A stretch of DNA of 64,000 nt from Omphiscola glabra (lineage: Eukaryota; Mollusca; Gastropoda; Lymnaeidae): the NCBI GenBank assembly GCA_964017045.1, contig OZ024808.1, forward strand, positions 4,481,284-4,545,283, written 5' to 3'. The translations under genes and the position numbers were made by a program. Shown here in pieces: positions 54,601-62,284 of this stretch (the first letter of the stretch is position 1; every line of letters begins with the position of its first letter). Below the pieces are notes generated by a model. It worked only from the letters and a program-made list of their open reading frames with translations, had not been told where the DNA came from and ran no database searches.

Positions 54601-56147
54601 AACCTGTTTCTGGGGGTGACCTCATATCACACAACCTGTTTCTGGGGCTGACCTCATCACACAACCTGTTTCTGAGGGTGACCTCATATCACACAACCTG
54701 TTTCTGGGGCTGACCTCATATCACACAACCTGTTTCTGAGGGTGACCTCATATCACACTACCTGTGTCTGGGGCTGACCTCATATCACACAACCTGTTTC
54801 TGAGTGTGACCTCATATCACACAACCTGTTTCTGAGGGTGACCTCATATCACACAACCTGTTTCTGGGGGTGACCTCATATCACACAACCTGTTTCTGGG
54901 GGTGACCTCATATCACACAACCTGTTTCTGGGGGTGACCTCAAATCACACAACCTGTTTCTGAGGATGACCTCATATCACACAACCTGTTTCTGGGGGTG
55001 ACCTCAAATCACACAACCTGTTTCTGGGGGTGACCTCATATCACACAATCTGTTTATGAGGGTGACCTCATATCACACAATCTGTTTCTGGGGGTGACCT
55101 CAAATCACACAACCTGTTTCTGGGGGTGACCTCATATCACACAACCTGTTTCTGGGGGTGACCTCATATCACACAACCTGTTTCTGGGGGTGACCTCATA
55201 TCACACAACCTGTTTCTGGGGGTGACCTCAAATCACACAATCTGTTCCTGGGGGTGACCTCATATCACACAACCTGTTTCTGGGGGTGACCTCAAATCAC
55301 ACAACCTGTTTCTGAAGGTGACCTCATATCACACAACCTGTTTCTGGGGGTGACCTCATATCACACAACCTGTTTCTGGGGGTGACCTCATATCACACAA
55401 CCTGTTTCTGAGGGTGACCTTATATCACACAACCTGTTTCTAGGGGTGACCTCATATCACACAACCTGTTTCTGGGGGTGACCTCATATCACACAACCTG
55501 TTTCTGGGGGTGACCTCAAATCACACAATCTGTTTCTGGGGGTGACCTCATATCACACAACCTGTTTCTGGGTGTGACCTCAAATCACACAACCTGTTTC
55601 TGAGGGTGACCTCATATCACACAACCTGTTTCTGGGGGTGACCTCAAATCACACAACCTGTTTCTGGGGTGACCTCATATCACACAACCTGTTTCTGGGG
55701 GTGACCTCATATCACACAACCTGTTTCTGAGGGTGACCTCATATCACACAACCTGTTTCTGAGGGTGACCTCATATCACACAACCTGTTTCTGAGGGTGA
55801 CCTCAAATCACACAACCTGTTTCTGAGGGTGACCTCATATCACACAATACTCAGTGTGTTGAGATCACTTGACTGTGCTGCCAAGTTTAGTGCTAAGAAA
55901 TTAAAACAGCTCTAAACAATGTTATTCAGTATTTGTTAATGCCTAGTTTGTATGCACAGAGTTGTATTTACAAACTTTCATTTTTTTTCCAAACAGTGAT
56001 TCAGGCGATAAATATCTCTCCATGCAAGACATGGACTACACAGAACCGTGGGACTTCTGGCAGAACTACGTAGCTTTGGCGCTGTATGCGGTATGCTTGT
56101 TGACCCTGACATACATTCAGCTAAGACGCATGAAGAAGACAACATAG
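33455..56147 (+). CDS. ABCG2: ABC transporter G subfamily member 2-like, complete
   Basis: Half-size multidrug exporter, working as a dimer in the plasma membrane. 18 exons: 33455-33648, 33865-33924, 34060-34174, 34372-34524, 34843-35000, 35165-35316, 39331-39453, 40046-40075, 42008-42068, 42248-42353, 43201-43266, 43413-43498, 44356-44445, 45632-45756, 46781-46935, 50915-51004, 53121-53176, 55997-56147. They total 1,971 nt, in frame: 656 residues (human ABCG2 has 655). Walker A GPTGSGKSS (77-85), Q123, signature VSGGERKR (183-190), Walker B LFLDE (204-208, catalytic E208), H240. Six membrane segments in the C-terminal half. R491 matches human R482; N445 and F448 match N436 and F439 of the drug pocket. 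The extracellular loop keeps two Cys (601, 607) and sequon NET (603). Reverse order (NBD first) and ~655 length fix the G family. Confidence 0.97.
33865..33924 (+). CDS. ABCG2: ABCG2 exon 2 (Walker A)
   Basis: Encodes GIFKKGMTAILGPTGSGKSS; donor TC|GTGAGT, phase 2. 60 nt. Confidence 0.97.
34060..34174 (+). CDS. ABCG2: ABCG2 exon 3 (Q-loop)
   Basis: Encodes FLDVLAGRKDPEGVSG... to ..GYVVQ; donor CAG|GTATTG, phase 0. The donor and exon end are copied three more times downstream. Confidence 0.97.
34165..34300 (+). repeat. ~37-bp repeat duplicating the exon 3 donor
   Basis: GGATA..TTGTGCAGGTATTGTT followed by GCAGTTTATTG occurs four times; junction-like CAG|GTATTG at ~34,174, 34,211, 34,248 and 34,284. 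The first is the true exon end, where the preceding codons encode GYVVQ. Confidence 0.92.
34372..34524 (+). CDS. ABCG2: ABCG2 exon 4
   Basis: 51 codons: DDVVMGTLSVRENFAFSAAL R.. to ..ADTK; donor AAG|GTAAGA, phase 0. The helical part of the ATPase domain. Confidence 0.97.
34768..34842 (+). repeat. ~25-bp repeat of the exon 5 pyrimidine tract
   Basis: ATGGAATGTTTCTGTCAATC occurs three times, followed by TTAAT in the first two and by TCAG (the real acceptor) only in the last. Confidence 0.88.
34843..35000 (+). CDS. ABCG2: ABCG2 exon 5 (signature, Walker B)
   Basis: Encodes VGNEFIRGVSGGERKR.. and ..AVLFLDEPTTGLDANTANT..; donor AAAAG|GTTTGC, phase 2. Confidence 0.97.
35165..35316 (+). CDS. ABCG2: ABCG2 exon 6 (H-loop)
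   Basis: Encodes RGRTIIFSIHQPRYSIYRLF DSL.. to ..EFFSSQ; donor CAAG|GTTAGT, phase 1. Confidence 0.97.
35354..35551. repeat. 15-bp tandem repeat, ~13 copies
   Basis: Unit AGCAGAGGACTATAT, starting ~37 bp after the exon 6 donor. Confidence 0.97.
35868..36130. repeat. Dispersed repeat D, copy in intron 6
   Basis: CTACCACACCTTGGGAAATT, TCCCAAGATCTTG.GAA, then GGAAATATTAACAGG and ACATATTTCGAAAAACGC. A direct copy lies in intron 16 (51,376-51,640). The upstream TTCCGGATTCGCGAG triplication (35,600-35,700) may belong to it. Confidence 0.8.
36150..36346 (-). repeat. Dispersed repeat A, copy 3 (inverted)
   Basis: Reverse-orientation copy: AATTAGGCTCAATGCTATTCGG to GGTACCCATGTACCAATAGG. It forms an inverted pair with the next copy, 24 bp away. 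Confidence 0.85.
36370..36635 (+). repeat. Dispersed repeat A, copy 4, plus inverted fragment
   Basis: Direct copy from GAACGAAGTGGCTTTTGGTA to ~36,566, immediately followed by an inverted ~65-bp piece (CCATTAGGCTCAATGCTATT to GAAGAATTA). Copies 3 and 4 could fold into a ~190-bp stem in the pre-mRNA of intron 6. Confidence 0.8.
37075..39330 (+). repeat. 58-bp array of 39 exon 7 acceptor sites
   Basis: Exact 58-bp period. Every unit carries TTCTATTTCTCCATTTTTAG followed by GCTACATCTGTCAAG, i.e. the pyrimidine tract, AG and first 15 bases of exon 7. Acceptor-like junctions fall at 37,127 + 58n; the 39th (39,331) is the real exon. In most copies the exon-like part continues GTGAACAACAAATGTTAAG, giving an in-frame stop ~10 codons in. 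A minority (near 37,255 and at 38,470-38,610) keep AAGAACACAACAA as in the true exon. Confidence 0.97.
39331..39453 (+). CDS. ABCG2: ABCG2 exon 7
   Basis: Encodes GYICQEHNNPPDFFLDVING D.., the end of the conserved NBD region; donor AAA|GTAAGC, phase 1. Distinguished from the 38 decoys by AACCCACCTGATTTC downstream. Confidence 0.96.
39454..40045 (+). other. ABCG2 intron 7
   Basis: AT-rich, no repeats or genes seen. Confidence 0.7.
40046..40075 (+). CDS. ABCG2: ABCG2 exon 8, 30-nt microexon
   Basis: Acceptor CTCCCTTTCAG, donor CCAA|GTAAGA; encodes NLSVADSELP in the linker between ATPase and membrane domains. Both ends are phase 1, so skipping keeps the frame (FE-T instead of FE-NLSVADSELP-T). 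Called from splice signals and frame only; the family linker is poorly conserved here. Confidence 0.65.
40076..42007 (+). other. ABCG2 intron 8
   Basis: AT-rich. Contains a ~30-bp repeat GATAATTAATAGAGATCTCC (41,030-41,165, ~5 copies), a C20 run near 41,345 and a diverged repeat E copy (~41,545-41,700). Confidence 0.7.
42008..42068 (+). CDS. ABCG2: ABCG2 exon 9
   Basis: Encodes TPQSQHEKLVEGFKNSIWNK; donor AGAG|GTAACT, phase 2. Confidence 0.85.
42248..42353 (+). CDS. ABCG2: ABCG2 exon 10
   Basis: Encodes RLQEEVGSIYNKFEAQ... to VDYVTSFGHQ, matching the connecting helix that precedes the membrane domain; donor CAA|GTAAGA, phase 0. Confidence 0.95.
42424..42620. mobile_element. SPIN-like hAT element in intron 10, perfect TSD
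   Basis: 197 bp with ends CAGTGGTTCTCAACCTTTC and AGGTTGAGAACCGCTG, flanked by perfect TATTAGAA at 42,416-42,423 and 42,621-42,628. Inner GGTCTTAGGCGACCCCTGTG and AAAGGGTCATGTGAC. Confidence 0.95.
42629..43200 (+). other. Rest of ABCG2 intron 10
   Basis: AT-rich, nothing supported. Confidence 0.7.
43201..43266 (+). CDS. ABCG2: ABCG2 exon 11
   Basis: 22 codons: VVVVAKRATINLIRNPQTSV LT; start of the membrane domain (human ..SKRSFKNLLGNPQAS..). Donor ACA|GTAAGA, phase 0. Confidence 0.95.
43413..43498 (+). CDS. ABCG2: ABCG2 exon 12 (membrane segment 1)
   Basis: Encodes LATTLVFAIIISAIYWQLGD D..; donor GACAG|GTTAGC, phase 2. Confidence 0.95.
43590..43990 (+). repeat. 30-31-bp array with donor-like motif, ~13 copies
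   Basis: Unit CACGTGCCATAGGTGAGCCA plus AATTTAAATTT. Nearly every copy contains TAG|GTGAGC, close to the 5' splice consensus, and CACGTG. Starts ~90 bp inside intron 12. Confidence 0.95.
44356..44445 (+). CDS. ABCG2: ABCG2 exon 13 (membrane segment 2)
   Basis: Encodes SGVLFFLIMNQLFFNMSAVE VFINERKIF; pocket N445 and F448 conserved, human T435 replaced by M444. Donor AT|GTAAGT, phase 2. Confidence 0.96.
44500..45160. repeat. ~22-bp tandem repeat, interrupted
   Basis: Unit GTTGGATGTTTGGGGAATGA plus GTCAT or GGTGTAAT; split by the SPIN-like insertion at 44,762-44,942. Confidence 0.92.
44762..44942. mobile_element. SPIN-like hAT element in intron 13, perfect TSD
   Basis: 181 bp, starts CAGCGGTTCTCAAAC, ends ATCTTGAACCACTG; perfect TGTTAGAT flanks at 44,754-44,761 and 44,943-44,950. 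It inserted into the minisatellite, so it is younger than the array. Confidence 0.95.
45445..45631 (+). repeat. 35-bp array of exon 14 acceptor sites, 6 junctions
   Basis: Five decoy copies of CACAG|GCATGAAAGTATTGTG followed by CAATGTCTATG(T/C)CCA; the sixth CACAG|GCATGAAAACATC is the true exon 14 start (45,632). Confidence 0.93.
45632..45756 (+). CDS. ABCG2: ABCG2 exon 14 (membrane segment 3)
   Basis: Encodes MHENISGFYRVSVYFLVKVL FDIIPLRMIP..; R491 in PLRM corresponds to the substrate-determining R482 of human ABCG2. Donor GTTG|GTAAGT, phase 1. Confidence 0.97.
45875..46310 (+). repeat. 59-bp tandem repeat, ~8 copies, intron 14
   Basis: Unit contains TTTGTCCCCACAAGGTATCT and TACTTTCCCATTGTTGTATC. 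The first copy reads CCCCACAAG|GCATGAAAC, echoing the exon 14 acceptor (CCCACAG|GCATGAAAA), so the array may derive from a copy of that junction. Open frames here are artefacts. Confidence 0.93.
46558..46715. mobile_element. MITE F, copy 1 (158 bp)
   Basis: Ends CAGACCTGTTTAC and GTAAACAGGTCTG; interior ACAATGTATGATTTTGAGGT. A second copy is at 56,497-56,643. Flanking duplications are not clear. Confidence 0.75.
46781..46935 (+). CDS. ABCG2: ABCG2 exon 15 (membrane segments 4-5)
   Basis: Encodes GLHPGADHFFLFVLCLFCTT M.. and ..VAQLLLALCYVLMM; acceptor TTCTTCTATGACAG, donor ATG|GTAAGA, phase 0. Confidence 0.96.
47069..50376 (+). repeat. 24-bp tandem array, ~138 copies, intron 15
   Basis: Unit GGACCAATCTCTCTCAATGA plus CAGG/CAGC. 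The left ~450 bp uses a TGATAGGG variant, the rest TGACAG. Each unit has a pyrimidine stretch and ends ATGACAG, like the exon 15 acceptor. A 764-bp higher-order block (31 full units plus a 20-bp short unit) is duplicated: the short unit CCAATCTCAATGACAG occurs at 48,821 and 49,585. All frames are open on both strands because 24 is a multiple of three; not coding. Confidence 0.98.
50377..50914 (+). other. End of ABCG2 intron 15
   Basis: AT-rich, nothing supported besides the acceptor TATATTTGAACAG at 50,914. Confidence 0.7.
50915..51004 (+). CDS. ABCG2: ABCG2 exon 16
   Basis: 30 codons: LLGGFLINFDSVGPWLHWAQ YLSLFKYALS. F563-L564 occupy the di-leucine valve (human L554-L555). Donor TCT|GTAAGT, phase 0. 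Confidence 0.96.
51060..52480 (+). repeat. Dispersed elements in intron 16 (includes repeat D)
   Basis: 51,376-51,640 is the second copy of repeat D (ACCACACCTTGGGAAATTTC). It is embedded between GTCGGGA-type sequence at 51,060-51,200 and AGTTGGGGAAAAAGT at ~52,345-52,400, which may be two ends of one larger old element (~1.3 kb) of unknown class. Confidence 0.6.
52485..52800. repeat. ~29-bp tandem repeat, ~11 copies
   Basis: Unit TATAATGTTATCTTATACAA plus GGGCATGTC. Confidence 0.95.
52920..53085. repeat. ~22-bp degenerate repeat, ~7 copies
   Basis: Unit ATGTACAGAATAGTGTAGGA plus C; ends ~35 bp before the exon 17 acceptor. Confidence 0.85.
53121..53176 (+). CDS. ABCG2: ABCG2 exon 17 (extracellular loop)
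   Basis: Encodes ALYINEFKGRMFCANETSC; Cys601 and sequon N603-E-T605. Acceptor TGTGTACCCACAG, donor CCTG|GTAAGT, phase 2. Confidence 0.95.
53205..55845 (+). repeat. 31-bp tandem array, ~85 copies, intron 17
   Basis: Unit ACCTCATATCACACAACCTG plus TTTCTGGGGGTG, with GAGGGTG and GGGCTG variants and CTACCTGTGTC units alternating in blocks (higher-order duplication). Begins ~30 bp after the exon 17 donor. Confidence 0.97.
55997..56147 (+). CDS. ABCG2: ABCG2 exon 18 (last membrane segment, stop)
   Basis: Begins with the second half of the Cys607 codon, encodes DSGDKYLSMQDMDYTEPWDF W.. then the final membrane helix and a basic tail RRMKKTT, stop TAG. Loop shorter than human and only one Cys after 601. 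Confidence 0.96.
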
Positions 56148-56385
56148 GACTCGTACATAACTTAGGACTAGTAAACGACATAGGGCTAGTAAACAACTTT
56201 TGACTAGTAAATGGCATAGGACTCGTAAACAACTTAGGACTAGTGAATGGCATAGGGCTAGTAAACAACTTGGAACTGGAAAGTACCTTCAGCCTGTTGT
56301 GTGTACATTTTTTTCATAATTTGTCTTTTGGTCAGTTATTTGCAATCAAATTTTTATGTAAATAAAAACACATTTTTAAAGCAAA
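56148..56385 (+). other. ABCG2 3' UTR with small tandem repeat
   Basis: 56,150-56,275 holds ~6 variants of ACTAGTAAACAACTTAGG. The poly(A) signal follows. Confidence 0.8.
56361..56366 (+). terminator. ABCG2 poly(A) signal
   Basis: AATAAA 214 bp after the stop codon, followed by T-rich sequence. Confidence 0.75.
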
Positions 56386-56496
56386 GTTAGTTTTAATTTA
56401 TTTACCCTGAAGTCATCATACGCTTATAGTTATTGAAATAATACCACCCCAAGGTACCCCCTCCCTCCACCCACCCCCTAAAAAAACCTACTAAAG

Positions 56497-56643
56497 CAGA
56501 CCTGTTTACTATTCCGATTTTGGCGTACAATGTACGATTTTGAGGTGTATACATTATAAATTATATAAACTTTTTTTACTATTCAGATAATGTATTTGTG
56601 ATGGTATTGTAAGATTTTAAGAGATTGAGGGTAAACAGGTCCG
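56497..56643. mobile_element. MITE F, copy 2 (147 bp)
   Basis: Ends CAGACCTGTTTAC and GTAAACAGGTCCG; collinear with 46,558-46,715. Confidence 0.75.
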
Positions 56644-56820
56644 GTATAGTATAGAAATGTTACTAGATAACAGTAAAATTATTAGTTTGTTTGTTTCCCT
56701 GGTAATTTCAGCACTGTACATGTTACAATGTTTGAAGCTTCAGTTAGATTATAAATAACCAGAAGAAAATTAAGAATTATATAAACAAACTGAAGCTGAA
56801 GCTTATCCTGTATGTTGTGA

Positions 56821-58438
56821 AACTTGCACCAAACTTCAGTCTTAACTAACACGATCAAAATAGAGTGCCGTTAAATGTGAGACTTGCACCAAACTTCAGT
56901 CTTAACTAACACGATCAAAATAGAGTGCCGTTGAATGTGAGACTTGCACCAAACTTCAGTCTTAACTAACACGATCAAAATAGAGTGCCGTTAAATGTGA
57001 GACTTGCACCAAACTTCAGTCTTAACTAACGCGATCAAAATAGAGTGCCGTTAAATGTGAGACTTGCACCAAACTTCAGTCTTAACTAACACGATCAAAA
57101 TAGAGTGCCGTTGAATGTGAGACTTGCACCAAACTTCAGTCTTAACTAACGCGATCAAAATAGAGTGCCGTTAAATGTGAGACTTGCACCAAACTTCAGT
57201 CTTAACTAACACGATCAAAATAGAGTGCCGTTAAATGTGAGACTTGCACCAAACTTCAGTCTTAACTAACACGATCAAAATAGAGTGCCGTTAAATGTGA
57301 GACTTGCACCAAACTTCAGTCTTAACTAACACGATCAAAATAGAGTGCCGTTGAATGTGAGACTTGCACCAAACTTCAGTCTTAACTAACACGATCAAAA
57401 TAGAGTGCCGTTAAATGTGAGACTTGCACCAAACTTCAGTCTTAACTAACGCGATCAAAATAGAGTGCCGTTAAATGTGAGACTTGCACCAAACTTCAGT
57501 CTTAACTAACACGATCAAAATAGAGTGCCGTTGAATGTGAGACTTGCACCAAACTTCAGTCTTAACTAACGCGATCAAAATAGAGTGCCGTTAAATGTGA
57601 GACTTGCACCAAACTTCAGTCTTAACTAACACGATCAAAATAGAGTGCCGTTAAATGTGAGACTTGCACCAAACTTCAGTCTTAACTAACACGATCAAAA
57701 TAGAGTGCCGTTAAATGTGAGACTTGCACCAAACTTCAGTCTTAACTAACACGATCAAAATAGAGTGCCGTTAAATGTGAGACTTGCACCAAACTTCAGT
57801 CTTAACTAACACGATCAAAATAGAGTGCCGTTGAATGTGAGACTTGCACCAAACTTCAGTCTTAACTAACGCGATCAAAATAGAGTGCCGTTAAATGTGA
57901 GACTTGCACCAAACTTCAGTCTTAACTAACACGATCAAAATAGAGTGCCGTTGAATGTGAGACTTGCACCAAACTTCAGTCTTAACTAACACGATCAAAA
58001 TAGAGTGCCGTTAAATGTGAGACTTGCACCAAACTTCAGTCTTAACTAACACGATCAAAATAGAGTGCCGTTAAATGTGAGACTTGCACCAAACTTCAGT
58101 CTTAACTAACACGATCAAAATAGAGTGCCGTTAAATGTGAGACTTGCACCAAACTTCAGTCTTAACTAACACGATCAAAATAGAGTGCCGTTAAATGTGA
58201 GACTTGCACCAAACTTCAGTCTTAACTAACACGATCAAAATAGAGTGCCGTTGAATGTGAGACTTGCACCAAACTTCAGTCTTAACTAACGCGATCAAAA
58301 TAGAGTGCCGTTGAATGTGAGACTTGCACCAAACTTCAGTCTTAACTAACGCGATCAAAATAGAGTGCCGTTAAATGTGAGACTTGCACCAAACTTCAGT
58401 CTTAACTAACACGATCAAAATAGAGTGCCGTTAAAAAC
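56821..58438. repeat. 60-bp satellite array, 27 copies
   Basis: Exact 60-bp period: GAGACTTGCACCAAACTTCA, GTCTTAACTAACACGATCAA, AATAGAGTGCCGTTAAATGT. Only two positions vary (ACACG/ACGCG and TTAAA/TTGAA), and their order repeats in blocks. No frame is maintained; lies ~450 bp downstream of ABCG2. Confidence 0.98.
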
Positions 58439-58682
58439 TAATTGTTAGAGAAGAATGATGTAGCGTATTCTGTATATATTAAATATTTCGTGTACATTCC
58501 AGCTCAATCATCTGCTCATCAAACAGTTATTGTGTACTCATCTAACAGTTATTGTGTACTCATCTAACAGTTATTGTGTACTGGTACTTAATTTAACCTT
58601 TCAGTGTGTCGAAAAAAGTAACTTTTTTATGATTGCAAGAATTGAACACTTATGTCTACATGCACAATTTTAAGGTACTTAA

Positions 58683-59222
58683 CCCTTTACAGTCCGATGC
58701 GCCCGAAATGCGCCGATTTTTTCCTTACGCCTACAGTCCGTTGCGGCCAAACCCGCCCGCTTCGCCCAGCTGCGAGGTTGTTTACTTTCGTTCTTAGCAC
58801 AGCGGAAATCCATTGCGCATTACTATTTATAGTTCTACCGGAAGAAAGCCTCGTTGTCGGCATTTATTTTGATATTAGTTTGACCGCGGTGTCTTTAGGG
58901 GCTGATTTTCTACGATTTTTTTTAAAGTTGCGATTTTTTCGCTGTAAAAAATGGCTTTCGAAGCCTTGGATACAATTTCAAAAGAACTTAGGACTAATGA
59001 AGCTTCACTATTTCATAAATCTAGGGTCCCTGAAACTGTTTTTTGGTGCAACTTTTGCTTTAATCATTTCTTTGTATTTAGGTATTTTTTATTTTATTTT
59101 CTTGCTTATAGGTTATTTTCTGTAAATTAATTAGATAAAGAACCATCATTTAGAATGGAGTTATGACCCTTTGCTTGGTCGCTGGGATTAGACAAGGCTG
59201 AATAGGCTTGGATTGTAAAGGG
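58683..59222. mobile_element. piggyBac-type MITE, 540 bp, TTAA flanks
   Basis: Inverted ends CCCTTTACAGTCC and GGATTGTAAAGGG, each bordered by TTAA (58,679-58,682 and 59,223-59,226), the fixed piggyBac target. A small ORF (58,951-59,130) starts MAFEALDTISKELRTNEASL and ends in an FF/Y-rich stretch; it could be a transposase start or chance. Confidence 0.85.
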
Positions 59223-59226
59223 TTAA

Positions 59227-59953
59227 GAAAGATGAAAAAATTACATTGTGTACTACATTTTAAAGTAATTTTCAATAATTTTGTGAGCTATTTGAGCCCC
59301 TGCCATTAGTGTTATTAAATTATATTATATATGCATCTATACATATTTTGTAAATATTTTTTGTATTATTTTATATAAATCACCGGGTTCCCATTCATTA
59401 CAAAAGTTGCTTTGAATAACTTGTAGATGCAAATTCAAATGACATATTTTGTAAATATCTTGTACCATTTTAATATACATCAATTGTCTCCCTTTATATA
59501 AGAATTGTCTCCCTTTATATAAGAAATGTTACTTTGAATATTTGGGAGATTCAATTCAAATTTATGCAAATCCACAATTTGTAAAGCTGATTATTATTTA
59601 TGATGCAAGCTTTTAATACATCGTAAGTTTGATTATGTATATATTTATAATTTTTTGTATCCATGATTTTTGAATATTTTAAAACACAAATGTGCTACAC
59701 CGCTTGGTGTCTTGCCAGTTGATCTGTTGACAGTTATTGGTGTGTGAACACTTGACACAAGTAATCTTAAAGACGTGTTTGGACAAAGCATTGCGACTTA
59801 CATTATGTTTACCATTGAGCTCATTTGTGTTCTTCATCATTTAACAAACTACTTAAACTTTCTAAAAAAAAATCTTCCGTTGACAAGAATACAGGAAATA
59901 AAATCCTTTAAAATTTTTATTCTTATAGTTATACTTAACTTGCTTTCAAAATA

Positions 59954-60003
<50 letters not shown>

Positions 60004-60915
60004 TGTTTTAGTAATGTGGGATGAAAGGTTTGTTAAAGTTAAAGACATAAAAATGTCTGATTTCCTTGCATTGTCTTATAAGATGCTTTTAATTAAAGTG
60101 TGTTGGAAGACCAGCCAGTAAGTAAAATGTTTATCAAAACTGATCACTTCTCTTTTGGATCTAAGTATTTTTTTGGTGAAAAGGCAAAAATTTATGATTG
60201 ATATTAATGCGGTCAAATTATGCTGATTGATAAAAATGTCAAAAAAATGAATCAAATTCAAAATGAAGAATTACAAATTATGATGTTTAATGCTGTCAAA
60301 ATATAAATCAAATTCAATACGAGTTTTCATCTGGTCACAGTGTATGCATCACGCTTCATAAGCTCAGCTAGTCAACCGTAACAAAAACCAATTGCTGCGT
60401 CATGGAAGGGTTCAAGTTTCCTTCTCATGTAGGATCGGGACAAATGAATTCGATTACTCGATTTTCGTTTCTTGAATATATATATATATATATATATATA
60501 TTTTAATGAATTTCGATCATGATATACCGTAACATCAAGTAACAAAATCAGATCTGCTAATAAATGTTAAGATTCTTCAAATCTACTCCCCCCCCTCCCT
60601 TTTTTTCTTGTTACGGTCCAAGCAGGAATTGTCGACTTTAGCTGGGTATGTTTGCCGGTTAAATGGTCTTTTAATGACGTCATATTGTTAACTGGTTAGG
60701 GTGTGTGTCGTGACAATATTTGACGAGGGGAATGGCAAAGAAATGTGACATCGCAAAAATGGCGGGAAAATAATGAACATCATGACCACTTTGTCACACA
60801 AATTGTGACCACAATTTATAAAAGTCACATTTAGATTATTAAAGTACGAATTATAGCTTGTGTAAGTTTGTTTAGAATATGGTTCACTAAACTGACAAAA
60901 TGACTATGGGGGGCC
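59227..60915. other. Intergenic, AT-rich, no gene seen
   Basis: Contains a T44 run near 59,958-60,002 and an (AT)n at 60,475-60,500. The long homopolymer is likely approximate in length. Confidence 0.6.
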
Positions 60916-61135
60916 ACGTAATCATACTGTACAATACTTGCAAGACACATAATCATACTGTACAATACTTGCAAGACACATAATCATACTGTACAATACT
61001 TGCAAGACACATAATCATACTTTAAAATACTTGCAAGACACATAATCATTCTGTACAATACTTGCAAGACACATAATCATACTGTACAATACTTGCAAGA
61101 CACATAATCATACTGTACAATACTTGCAAGACGCA
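60916..61135. repeat. 31-bp tandem repeat, ~7 copies
   Basis: Unit CATACTGTACAATACTTGCA plus AGACACATAAT. Confidence 0.96.
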
Positions 61136-61182
61136 ACGGAAGCTCTGGGGAAAAAGACAAAACACTAAGTGTAGTATTCCAT

Positions 61183-61263
61183 GTTAATCATGGATGAGTG
61201 ACGTGCAATGTAATCATGGATGAGTGGCGTGCAATGTAATCATGGATGAGTGGCGTGCAATGT
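61183..61263. repeat. 26-bp tandem repeat, 3 copies
   Basis: Unit ATCATGGATGAGTGGCGTGC plus AATGTA. Confidence 0.9.
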
Positions 61264-61397
61264 ACAAAAAACAAACATATTAATTTATTTACTAAAAAAA
61301 AGTTATCAAAGAAGGCGATGTTATCAAAAATATAGTTACATCCGAACCTCACAAACTAAGCAGCCAAAAAACGAAAAGGGTAGTGAGATTTGTGAAA

Positions 61398-61618
61398 CTA
61401 ACGTTTGGCTTCCAAGATATCATCAATGTTCGGTTTGGAGTTGCGGCATCCAATCAAGAGAAGTGCTTTCAACTGTTCACCCGTCAATCTCGTTCGATGT
61501 GTTGACTTCAGATATTTCATTTTTTTTAAAAAGTTTGCTCACAGACAAACATGTTGGGAGACTGTGGCGCAAAACTCTTTGAAACAGTGGAAATGAGAAA
61601 AGTTTTCTCCTTCCAGTT
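61398..61618 (-). pseudogene. hAT transposase C-terminus (GTF2IRD2/ZBED-like)
   Basis: Minus-strand: NMFVCEQTF, then after a 1-base shift in an A8 run KMKYLKSTHRTRLTGEQLKA LL.. and NIDDILEAKR stop. The K(S)K/HRTRLTxEQL and terminal AKR motifs are those of the GTF2IRD2/ZBED5-like hAT family. Only the C-terminus is left. Confidence 0.78.
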
Positions 61619-61669
61619 GTGCTTCAAACAACGGCAACTTTCTCCGAAATCCTTTGACGATCCTGTAGA

Positions 61670-62070
61670 GACCCCATTTGAGGTTATCCTTAGAGATCAC
61701 CGATGAGATGATCATTAGAGATCACAGATGAGGTTATCCTTGGAGATCACAGATGAGGTTATCCTTGGAGATCACAGATGAGGTTATCCCTAGAGATCAC
61801 AGATGAGGTTATCCTAGAAGATCACAGATGAGGTTATCCTTAGAGATCACAGATGAGGTTATCCTTGGAGATCACAGATGAGGTTATCCTTGGAGATCAC
61901 AGATGAGGTTATCCTTGGAGATCACAGATGAGGTTATCCCTGGAGATCACAGATGCGGTTATCCTTAGGGATCACAGATGAGGCTATCTTTAGAGATCAC
62001 ATATGAGGTCATCCTTAGAGATCACGGATGAGGTTATCCTTAGAGATCACAGATGAGGTTATCCTTTCCT
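61670..62070. repeat. 25-bp tandem repeat, ~16 copies
   Basis: Unit AGATCACAGATGAGGTTATC plus CTTGG or CTTAG; it grew from the transposon remnant's own sequence (GAGGTTATCCTTAGAGATCAC next to it). Confidence 0.95.
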
Positions 62071-62284
62071 GAAATTTCAAGTTCAGTTAATTCACAAAAA
62101 TGGACCTTCAGTCCATAGTAATAAAAACCAAACAATTTTATTTGAAATTCATTCTATTTAGCGGTAATATTTGAATACGTTTTTGGTTTTACCGAAGTAC
62201 CTAACTCTAAACATAATAATTTTAATATTTAAACTTATATTGTATCACAACGTCTCTTGTTCCATAAGTTTTATCAAACAAATT

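Noticed and set aside
56821..58438. CRISPR or tandem-gene array
   Set aside because: Whole 60-bp unit is constant with no spacer and no open frame maintained.
58652..58700. Promoter of a gene to the right
   Set aside because: The terminal inverted repeats and TTAA flanks show this is a mobile-element edge.
58652..59125. 157-codon hydrophobic frame
   Set aside because: It starts outside the piggyBac-type MITE, crosses its boundary and has no family resemblance; treated as chance.
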